Positions 57,702-64,000 of a DNA stretch of 64,000 bases are shown here, piece by piece. The translations under genes and the position numbers were made by a program. Location: the NCBI RefSeq assembly GCF_016907435.1, contig NZ_JAFBBZ010000001.1:4092001-4156000 (forward strand). The letters run 5' to 3'. Numbering within the stretch: the stretch's first letter is position 1; each line of letters opens with the position of its first letter. Source of the DNA: Nocardioides salarius. Lineage in GTDB: Bacteria; Actinomycetota; Actinomycetes; Propionibacteriales; Nocardioidaceae. The notes below the pieces were generated by a model. It was not told where the DNA came from and did no database searches. It saw only the letters and a list, made by a program, of their open reading frames with translations.

Positions 57702-59873
57702 TCAGGAGTCGGCCAGGCCCATCCGGTCGAGCATCCACGCCAGCGCGAAGGCCCGGTCGTGCCACGCCTTGTAGCGGCCCGACACGCCGCCGTGCCCCGC
57801 CGACATCTCGGTGCGCAGCAGCACGTCGGGCCGGTGGTCGGGGGCGGTGGCGCGCAGCCGGGCCACCCACTTGGCCGGCTCCACGTAGAGCACCCGGGTG
57901 TCGTTGAGCGAGGTCTCGGCCAGGATCGCCGGGTAGTCCTGCTCGGTGACGTTGTCGTACGGCGCGTAGGAGGCCATGTAGTCGTAGACCTCGGGGTCGG
58001 CCTCGGGGTTGCCCCACTCGTCGTACTCGGTGACCGTCAGCGGCAGGCTGGCGTCGAGCATCGTGGTGAGGGCGTCGACGAACGGCACCTGCGCCACGAT
58101 CCCGGTGAACATCTCGGGGGCCTGGTTGGCCACCGCTCCCATCAGCATCCCGCCGGCGCTGCCGCCCTCGGCGACGAGCGTCTCGGGGCGCGACCACCCG
58201 GTCGCGACGAGGTGGCGCGCGCAGGCGACGAAGTCGGAGAAGGTGTTCTGCTTCTTGGCCATCTTGCCGTCGTCGTACCAGCGCCGGCCCATCTCGCCGC
58301 CGCCGCGCACGTGGGCGATGGCGAAGGCCGCGCCCCGGTCGAGCAGCGAGAGGCGCGCGATCGAGAAGTAGGGGTCGATCGAGGCCTCGTAGGAGCCGTA
58401 GCCGTAGAGCAGCGTGGGGACCGGGCGGGTGCCGCCGCCGTCGTCCTCGCGCGAGCCGCGCCGGGCCACGATCGAGATCGGCACCTGCTCGCCGTCGTCG
58501 GCGGTGGCCCACAGACGGTGCTCCTCGTAGTCGTCGGGGTCGTAGCCGCCGAGCACGGGGGCGCGCCGCAGCAGCGTCAGCCCGCGGCTGCGCACGTCGT
58601 AGTCGTAGACCGAGGAGGGCACCGCCATCGAGGTGAAGCCCAGGCGGACCGTGGGCTGGTCGAAGGTCAGGTTGCCGCCCGCGCCGACGGTGTAGACAGG
58701 CGCGTCGAAGGGCACCAGGTAGTCGTCGCCGACACCGTCGGGGCCCAGCTCGATGATCCGCAGCTGGGTCAGGCCGTGGCTGCGCTGGTGCACCACCAGG
58801 TGGCCGGCGAAGGCGTCGACCTCCTCCAGGCGCACGGCCGGGTCGTGGGCCACCAGCGGCTCCCAGCCGGCTGCGGGGGTGGGGGAGACGGGGGCGCTGG
58901 CGATCTCGAAGTCGGGACCGGTGGCGTTGTGCAGGACCAGGAAGCGGTCCTCGCCGGCGAGCACCGCGTGCTCGAGGGAGTACTCCACGTCCTCGACCCG
59001 CTCCGCGAAGACCTGCCAGCCGGCCTCGGGGGCGTCGGCGTCGAGGAAGCGGTACTCCGAGGTGGTCTTGCTGCCCGAGGCGATGACCAGGAAGCGGTCG
59101 GAGCGGGTGCGGCCGACGCCGACGAAGAAGCGTCCGTCCTCCTCGTGGTGCACCAGCTCGTCCTGCGACTGCTCGGTGCCGAGCCGGTGGCGCCAGACCT
59201 TGTCGGCGCGCCACGACTCGTCGACCGTGGCGTAGTAGAGGTTCTCGCCGGCGCGGTCCCACGTGGTGCCGTGGATGACGCCCTCGATGACGTCGGGCAG
59301 CAGCTCGCCGCTGGCCAGGTCCTTGATGCGCGCGGTGTAGCGCTCGTCGCCGACCACGTCGACGCTGTAGGCCAGCAGGGTGGCGTCGGGGCTGATGCTG
59401 GCACCGCCCAGGGAGAAGAACTCGTGGCCCTCGGCCAGCGCGTCGAGGTCGAGCAGCACCTCCTCGCCCGGCAGCGCGGGCTGGTCGGGGGCGCAGTCCT
59501 CGGCGGGGGTCGGCGGGGTCCAGTCGTCGGGCCCGGCGACCGGCACGCGGCAGGTCGCGCCGTACTCGCGGCCCTCGAAGGAGCGTCCGTAGTACCAGTG
59601 GTCGCGGTTGCGCGTCGGCACCGACAGGTCGGTCTCGCGGGTGCGGGCCCTGATCTCCTCGAAGATCCGGGTGCGCAGGTCGGCCAGGTGGGCGGTGCGG
59701 GCCTCGGTCCAGGCGTTCTCGGCCTCCAGGTGCGCGCGCACCTCGGGGGAGTCCTTCTCGCGCAGCCACTCGTAGTCGTCGTGGCGGGTGCGACCGTGGA
59801 GCTCGCGCTGCGTGGGACGCCGCGGCGCCACCGGGGGAGCCACGGGCGGGTGCGGGGACGTGGAGGAGGACAT
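57702..59873 (-). CDS. S9 family prolyl oligopeptidase (oligopeptidase B-like)
   Basis: A 723-residue serine peptidase. A short N-terminal stretch precedes a beta-propeller (about 80-420) and an alpha/beta-hydrolase domain. The nucleophile is Ser572 in EGGSAGG; the oxyanion region is LYGYGSYEASIDPYFS, and the catalytic His is in SAGHGGVSGRYK. It cleaves short peptides, after basic residues if it is like oligopeptidase B. No signal peptide is seen, so it is cytoplasmic. The ATG at 59873 is seven bases after TAGGTT, so it is likely leaderless; a longer frame would run into the divergent pxpA gene. Confidence 0.92.
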   Translation of the reverse strand: MSSSTSPHPPVAPPVAPRRPTQRELHGRTRHDDYEWLREKDSPEVRAHLEAENAWTEARTAHLADLRTRIFEEIRARTRETDLSVPTRNRDHWYYGRSFEGREYGATCRVPVAGPDDWTPPTPAEDCAPDQPALPGEEVLLDLDALAEGHEFFSLGGASISPDATLLAYSVDVVGDERYTARIKDLASGELLPDVIEGVIHGTTWDRAGENLYYATVDESWRADKVWRHRLGTEQSQDELVHHEEDGRFFVGVGRTRSDRFLVIASGSKTTSEYRFLDADAPEAGWQVFAERVEDVEYSLEHAVLAGEDRFLVLHNATGPDFEIASAPVSPTPAAGWEPLVAHDPAVRLEEVDAFAGHLVVHQRSHGLTQLRIIELGPDGVGDDYLVPFDAPVYTVGAGGNLTFDQPTVRLGFTSMAVPSSVYDYDVRSRGLTLLRRAPVLGGYDPDDYEEHRLWATADDGEQVPISIVARRGSREDDGGGTRPVPTLLYGYGSYEASIDPYFSIARLSLLDRGAAFAIAHVRGGGEMGRRWYDDGKMAKKQNTFSDFVACARHLVATGWSRPETLVAEGGSAGGMLMGAVANQAPEMFTGIVAQVPFVDALTTMLDASLPLTVTEYDEWGNPEADPEVYDYMASYAPYDNVTEQDYPAILAETSLNDTRVLYVEPAKWVARLRATAPDHRPDVLLRTEMSAGHGGVSGRYKAWHDRAFALAWMLDRMGLADS

Positions 59874-59880
59874 GGCTGCC

Positions 59881-59904
59881 AACCTAGAGGCGGGGCGATA
59901 ACGT
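59881..59904. promoter_or_regulatory. Back-to-back leaderless promoters: S9 peptidase and pxpA
   Basis: Minus TAGGTT (59881-59886) ends seven bases before the peptidase ATG, and plus TAACGT (59899-59904) ends six bases before the pxpA ATG. The whole divergent gap is 37 bases, so -35 contacts fall within the opposite genes. Confidence 0.6.
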
Positions 59905-59910
59905 CCGCAC

Positions 59911-60615
59911 ATGCGGTACGTCGACCTGAACGCCGACCTCGGCGAGGAGGTCACCGACGACGCCGGGTTGCTGGGCGTGGTGACCTCCGCGAACCTCGCC
60001 TGCGGCTACCACGCCGGCTCGGTCGCGATCATGCGCGCGGTCTGCGAGGAGGCGGCCCGGCTGGGCGTCTCGATCGGTGCGCAGGTCTCCTACGCCGACC
60101 GTGAGCACTTCGGCCGGCGTCCGCTCGACGTCGCCGCCGGCACGCTGCGCGAGCAGGTGGCCGACCAGGTCGGCATGCTGGTCGAGATCGCGCAGTCGGC
60201 GGGCACGTCGGTGCGCTACCTCAAGCCGCACGGCGCGCTCTACCACCGCACCACCACCGACCCCGAGCAGGCGCGCGCCGTGCTCGAGGGCTCCGGAGGC
60301 CTGCCGGTGCTCGGGATGCCCGGCGTGCTGCTGGACCTGGCGGCGGGGCTGGGTCGCGAGGTGCGGCACGAGGGCTTCCCCGACCGCGGGTACGACGCCA
60401 GCGGGCGCCTGGTGCCGAGGGGTGAGCCGGGTGCGCTGCTCGAGGGCGTCGGCACCGTGGCCGACCAGGCGCTGCGGCTGCTGCGCGAGCCGCCCGGTGG
60501 CGTGGCCGGTCTCGCCTCCCTCTGCGTGCACGGCGACAGCCCCGGCGCGGTCGAGCACGCCCGCGCGGTGCGCGCCGCGCTCGAGGCCGACGGCTGGACC
60601 CTGCGCGGGCTGTGA
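59911..60615 (+). CDS. pxpA: 5-oxoprolinase subunit A (LamB/YcsF family)
   Basis: PxpA is part of the PxpABC complex that opens 5-oxoproline (pyroglutamate) to glutamate with ATP. The 234-residue barrel-like protein has the family start DLNADLGEEVTDDAGLLG, SANLACGYHAGS and YLKPHGALYHR. It is somewhat shorter than usual (about 245-255). It starts the operon from a leaderless promoter and overlaps pxpB by four bases (GTGA). A pyroglutamate-releasing or S9-type peptidase next door could supply the substrate. Confidence 0.93.
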   Translation: MRYVDLNADLGEEVTDDAGLLGVVTSANLACGYHAGSVAIMRAVCEEAARLGVSIGAQVSYADREHFGRRPLDVAAGTLREQVADQVGMLVEIAQSAGTSVRYLKPHGALYHRTTTDPEQARAVLEGSGGLPVLGMPGVLLDLAAGLGREVRHEGFPDRGYDASGRLVPRGEPGALLEGVGTVADQALRLLREPPGGVAGLASLCVHGDSPGAVEHARAVRAALEADGWTLRGL

Positions 60616-61274
60616 GCATGGAGCCTTCGAGCGCGGCTGACCCCGTGCACGTGCGCGCCTTCGGGCCCACCGCCCTGCTGGCCGAGGTCGACGACGCGGC
60701 CGCCGCGCTCGCCCTGGCGACCTGGCTGCGCGAGCGCGGGGTGGCGGCCGCCGACGTGGTGCCCGCGGCTCGCACGGTGCTGCTCGACGGCCTGGACCCG
60801 GCCGACGTCGGCCCCACCCGCGCGCTGCTCGCGGGCTGGCGCGGCCAGCCGATCGCGGGTGGTGACCGGCGACCGGCGGGCGGCGGTCCCGTCGTCGAGC
60901 TGGCGGTGGTCTACGACGGTCCCGACCTCGACGACGTGGCCGACCTGTGGGGCGTCTCGCGCGAGGAGGCCATGGCCCGCCACACCGGCCTCGAGCTGGT
61001 CAGCGTCTTCTGCGGCTTCGCTCCCGGGTTCGCCTACCTCTCCGGGCTGCCTGCGCAGTGGGCGGTGCCGCGGCTGGGCACGCCACGGACCCGGGTGCCC
61101 CCCGGCTCGGTCGCGCTCGCCGACACCTGGTGCGGCGTCTACCCCACCGCCTCGCCGGGCGGGTGGCGGCTGCTGGGCCGCACCAGCGCCTCGCTCTGGG
61201 ACGTCGACCGCGACCCGCCGGCACTGCTCGCGCCCGGCACCCGGGTGCGCTTCGTCGCCGCGGAGGCGCCGTGA
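60612..61274 (+). CDS. pxpB: 5-oxoprolinase subunit B
   Basis: A 220-residue protein of the allophanate-hydrolase subunit 1 family. The marks are VVYDGPDLDDVADLWGVS, FCGFAPGFAYLSGLP and PRTRVPPGSVALADTWCGVYP. It works with PxpC to phosphorylate and open 5-oxoproline. Its N-terminal 75 residues (VRAFGPTALLAEVDD) match the first half of the fold. It overlaps pxpA and pxpC by four bases on each side, keeping subunits in balance. Confidence 0.93.
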   Translation: MSMEPSSAADPVHVRAFGPTALLAEVDDAAAALALATWLRERGVAAADVVPAARTVLLDGLDPADVGPTRALLAGWRGQPIAGGDRRPAGGGPVVELAVVYDGPDLDDVADLWGVSREEAMARHTGLELVSVFCGFAPGFAYLSGLPAQWAVPRLGTPRTRVPPGSVALADTWCGVYPTASPGGWRLLGRTSASLWDVDRDPPALLAPGTRVRFVAAEAP

Positions 61275-62137
61275 GCGTCCGCGCCCTCGAGGTGCTGGCC
61301 ACGGGGCCGCTGTGCACGGTGCAGGACCAGGGCCGCCCCGGGCTGGCCCACCTGGGTGTGCCCCGCGCCGGTGCGCTCGACCGGCCGGCCGCCGACCTCG
61401 CCAACCGGCTGGTCGGCAACCCGCCCGGGGCCGCGCTGCTCGAGGTGGTGCTCGGCGGGCTCGAGGTCCGGGCCACCGCCGACACGTGGGTCGCCGTCAC
61501 GGGTGCTCCCGCACCGGTGGTGGTGGGGCGCCGGCCCGCTGCCCCGGGCCGCGCCGAGCGCCTGCCCGCCGGAGCCGTGCTGCGCCTGGGCGCCCCACGG
61601 GCCGGCGTGCGCAGCTACGTCGCCGTCGCCGGCGGGATCGACGTCGCCCCCGTCCTCGGCTCGCGCTCGACCGACACCCTCGCCGGGGTCGGCCCGCCGG
61701 TCCTGGCACCCGGCCAGCGGCTGGGCCTGGGGCCGCCGGCCGGGCCGCCCGCGCCGGTCGAGGCGCCCGCGGTCCCGCCGCGGGGCACCCCCACCGGCGT
61801 GCTGCGGGTGCACCCCGGCCCACGGCTCGAGCGCCTCGGCCCGCAGGCGCTCGCAGAGCTGTGCGCGACGGCGTACGTCGTCGGGGCGGAGGCGGACCGG
61901 GTCGGGCTGCGCCTCGACGGGCCGCCGCTCACGCACGCGGACGCGGGCGAGCTGCCGAGCGAGGGGATGGTGCTGGGCTCGGTGCAGGTGCCGCCCAGCG
62001 GGCGGCCCGTGGTGTTCCTGGCCGACCACCCGCCCACCGGCGGCTACCCCGTGGTGGCCGTGGTCGACCCGGGGGACCTGTGGCAGTGCGCGCAGCTGCG
62101 ACCGGGGGACCCGGTGCGCTTCACGCGGGCCCGCTGA
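61271..62137 (+). CDS. pxpC: 5-oxoprolinase subunit C
   Basis: A 288-residue protein of the allophanate-hydrolase subunit 2 (biotin-dependent carboxyltransferase-like) family. It shows TVQDQGRPGLAHLGVPRAGALDRPA, RSYVAVAGGIDV and VFLADHPPTGGYPVVAVV. The GTG start overlaps pxpB's stop. The last 17 bases overlap the convergent dinB gene. It completes an unbroken pxpABC operon; no transporter for 5-oxoproline is included. Confidence 0.93.
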   Translation: MSVRALEVLATGPLCTVQDQGRPGLAHLGVPRAGALDRPAADLANRLVGNPPGAALLEVVLGGLEVRATADTWVAVTGAPAPVVVGRRPAAPGRAERLPAGAVLRLGAPRAGVRSYVAVAGGIDVAPVLGSRSTDTLAGVGPPVLAPGQRLGLGPPAGPPAPVEAPAVPPRGTPTGVLRVHPGPRLERLGPQALAELCATAYVVGAEADRVGLRLDGPPLTHADAGELPSEGMVLGSVQVPPSGRPVVFLADHPPTGGYPVVAVVDPGDLWQCAQLRPGDPVRFTRAR

Positions 62138-63485
62138 CGGGCTCGTCCTCGTCGGGCTCCGTGGGCGACCACGGTGTCAGGGCGGGGTCGTCGTCGGGGA
62201 AGGAGCGCACCGGCCCGGCCGGCGTCTCGCGGGTCTCGAAGCGCACGGTCACCACCCCGCGCCCGGCTCCCCACACCCAGCCGCGACCGAGCTCGGCGTG
62301 CTCGACGTCCATCCCGGGCGCCCAGGCCCCGAGGTGCCGGGCGCGCGGCGGCTCGGGCAGCTCCTCGTCCTCGGTCTCGTCGTCGGCGTCGTCGGCGAAG
62401 AGGTCCTCCTGCACCCAGTCGGCCAGCCCCGAGACGCCCACGCCGAGCAGCCGGACCCCGGCGCGGACCTGGGGCCCGGTGTCGGGGCCGGCCACCAGCT
62501 CGGCCAGCAGGGCACGGGCGCTGCGCGCGACCGTCGGGCCGTGGTCGGTGGGGGAGGCCAGCGTCGTCGAGCGGCTCAGCGTGGTGAAGTCGTGGAAGCG
62601 CACCTTGATGCTCACCGTGCGCCCCGACAGCCCGGCCGCCCGCAACCGGGTCGCGACCTCGCCGGCCTGGCGCGCCAGCAGCCCCTCGATCAGACGCAGG
62701 TCGGACAGGTCGGTGTCGTAGGTGCCCTCGACGCTGACCGACTTGGCCTCCCGCTCGGCCACCACGGCCCGGTCGTCGCGCCCGCGCGCCATCTGGTGCA
62801 GCCCGCCGCCGTGGGCCCGGCCCAGCAGGCGCACCAGCTCGTCGAGCCCGGCGGCCTCGAGGTCGGCCACCGTCACGATCCCGGCGCGGCGCAGCCGCTC
62901 GGCCGTCGCCGGGCCGACCCCGGGGATGATCGTGGCCCGCATCGGGCGCAGCAGCTCCTGCTCGGTGCCGGGTGCGACCACGACCAGCCCGTCGGGCTTG
63001 TCGAGGTCGCTGGCGATCTTGGCCACCAGCTTGCTGGTCGCCAGGCCCACCGACGCGGTGAGCCCGTCGGTCGCCTCGTGCACCCGCCGGCGCAGGTCCT
63101 GGGCGAAGTCGGTGACCGTCGCCACCTCGAGGTCGGGCAGGTCGGCGCGCTCGAGGTCGACGAAGGCCTCGTCGAGCGAGAGCGGCTCGACCAGGGGAGA
63201 GACCTCGCGCAGCAGGCCCATCACCACCCGGCTGGCCTCGCGGTAGGCGTGGAAGCGGCCCGACAGGAACGCCGCGTGCGGGCAGCGCGAGCGGGCCTCG
63301 CGGGTCGACATCGCCGAGCGGACCCCGTGCACCCGCGCCTCGTACGACGCCGTGGCGACCACCCCGCGCCCGCCGACCCCGCCGACGACCACGGGCTTGC
63401 CGCGCAGCGAGGGCTTGTCCCGCTGCTCGACCGCGGCGAAGAAGGCGTCGAGGTCCAGGTGGAGGACCGAGGCCTGGGAGCGCAC
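62121..63485 (-). CDS. dinB: DNA polymerase IV
   Basis: DinB is a Y-family polymerase that copies past damaged bases. The 454-residue protein has the catalytic acidic residues in LHLDLDAFFAAVEQ and LSLDEAFVDLE, the steric region around GRGVVATASYEAR, helix-hairpin-helix IIPGVGPATAERLRRAG, and the little-finger domain (about 245-350). A tail of about 100 residues follows, beginning near QEDLFADDAD; LADWVQEDLF may be a beta-clamp motif (QEDLF). The GTG at 63485 lies six bases after TAGCGT on the minus strand, so it is likely leaderless. No LexA box was seen. Confidence 0.93.
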   Translation of the reverse strand: MRSQASVLHLDLDAFFAAVEQRDKPSLRGKPVVVGGVGGRGVVATASYEARVHGVRSAMSTREARSRCPHAAFLSGRFHAYREASRVVMGLLREVSPLVEPLSLDEAFVDLERADLPDLEVATVTDFAQDLRRRVHEATDGLTASVGLATSKLVAKIASDLDKPDGLVVVAPGTEQELLRPMRATIIPGVGPATAERLRRAGIVTVADLEAAGLDELVRLLGRAHGGGLHQMARGRDDRAVVAEREAKSVSVEGTYDTDLSDLRLIEGLLARQAGEVATRLRAAGLSGRTVSIKVRFHDFTTLSRSTTLASPTDHGPTVARSARALLAELVAGPDTGPQVRAGVRLLGVGVSGLADWVQEDLFADDADDETEDEELPEPPRARHLGAWAPGMDVEHAELGRGWVWGAGRGVVTVRFETRETPAGPVRSFPDDDPALTPWSPTEPDEDEPVSGPA

Positions 63486-63491
63486 CCCGGC

Positions 63492-63497
63492 ACGCTA
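63492..63497 (-). promoter_or_regulatory. Predicted -10 element of leaderless dinB
   Basis: TAGCGT on the minus strand ends six bases before the dinB GTG. Confidence 0.5.
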
Positions 63498-63591
63498 CCC
63501 GCGCCGCGCCACCGGCCGTGCACAGGCGGGGCCCCGGCGCGGCTCCTCCCCAGCCGTGGCGCGGGGCCCGACCGTGACCCGGAGGCGGGGG

Positions 63592-63597
63592 CAGCCT
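63592..63597 (+). promoter_or_regulatory. Possible -10 element of the DUF4192 gene
   Basis: CAGCCT ends six bases before the ATG at 63604. It differs from TANNNT at the first base, so support is weaker. Confidence 0.35.
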
Positions 63598-63603
63598 CGG
63601 GCC

Positions 63604-64000
63604 ATGACGTTCCCAGAGATGCCTTCCCCGTCAGCCCCTCCGCACGGCTTCGTGGCCCGTGACCCCGCCGACGTCCTGGCCGTGGTGCCGGTGCTGCTCG
63701 GCTTCGAGCCCGAGGACTGCGTGGTGATGCTGACGTTCGGCGCCGAGCACCAGTTCCACGCGCGGCTCGACCTCCCCCCGGCCGACGCGAGCGACGCCCG
63801 GGTCGCCGAGCTCGCGGGGCTGCTGGTCGAGCCGGCGGTGCGTCACCACGTCTCCGGGGTGCTGCTGGTCGTCTACTCCGACGAGGCCGAGCGGGCGCGG
63901 CGCAGCGCCCGCTGCCTCGTCGACGCGTTCAGCGCCGCGGGGATCACGGTGCTGCGCGCGATCCGCGCCGACGGGGAGCGGCACTGGCCGGCGACCGGTC
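63604..64000 (+). CDS. DUF4192 family protein (cut off by the window end)
   Basis: The first 132 residues of a protein that continues beyond the window. ADVLAVVPVLLGFEPEDCVVMLTFG is the usual opening of DUF4192, an actinobacterial family of unknown role. A strand-helix pattern follows (VSGVLLVVYSDEAERARRSARCLVDAF). The ATG is supported by a correctly spaced CAGCCT element and by the family start. It is divergent from dinB across 118 bases. Confidence 0.75.
   Translation, partial: MTFPEMPSPSAPPHGFVARDPADVLAVVPVLLGFEPEDCVVMLTFGAEHQFHARLDLPPADASDARVAELAGLLVEPAVRHHVSGVLLVVYSDEAERARRSARCLVDAFSAAGITVLRAIRADGERHWPATG

Overview
This is a very GC-rich stretch of bacterial chromosome from an actinobacterium. 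It is most like the Nocardioidaceae (Nocardioides or a close relative), judging by codon use, the SigR-type and TANNNT promoter elements, an ANTAR regulator of the PdtaR type, a DUF222-HNH gene, actinobacterial DUF families and many leaderless genes. I saw no prophage, insertion sequence, CRISPR array or rRNA. No gene-free stretch exceeds about 260 bases; gaps of note (8429-8624, 17851-17997, 22359-22571, 44781-45035, 57443-57701) hold promoters or terminators and are described under those features.

Layout. 1-3.5 kb: an ABC exporter half, hisI and three small membrane proteins. 3.5-8.4 kb: a DUF4190 protein facing trpCBA, then a SCO1-like lipoprotein and lgt in the same run. The usual neighbours trpE, trpD and trpF are not here. 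8.6-14.7 kb: gltBD (glutamate synthase) ending at a strong terminator. 14.7-17.9 kb: pyk, a LAGLIDADG-like gene beside tRNA-Leu(CAA), and pdtaR. 18-24 kb: a complete branched-chain amino-acid (Liv-type) ABC importer: permeases, two ATPases and a convergent binding lipoprotein. 24-28.8 kb: DUF554, an acetyltransferase, a hotdog thioesterase and polA.

28.8-42.3 kb is a cell-envelope glycan cluster: flippase, GT-C-like membrane proteins, a DUF2613 peptide, a GT4 glycosyltransferase, a methyltransferase, a 1401-residue AftD-like arabinofuranosyltransferase, an acyltransferase and a DUF3068 protein. In content it mirrors the mycobacterial Rv0224c-Rv0236A region, although this lineage is not expected to make mycolic acids. 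42.3-46.6 kb: a methyltransferase, a decapeptide-repeat protein, a phosphotransferase and rpsA. 46.6-54.4 kb: a GlxA-type regulator, a dicarboxylate transporter, a short acyl-CoA-ligase-like enzyme, a DUF222-HNH protein and small stress or membrane genes. 54.5-64 kb: coaE-nagZ, a primary-like sigma factor, an S9 peptidase, the pxpABC 5-oxoprolinase operon, dinB and the start of a DUF4192 gene.

The clearest window-wide pattern is translational. At least seventeen genes have a TANNNT-like -10 element placed exactly 6-7 bases before the start codon, which predicts leaderless mRNAs. Several of these sit back to back in divergent gaps of only 32-58 bases. A perfect GGAAT-N18-GTT (SigR/SigH-type) promoter precedes the sigma-factor gene.
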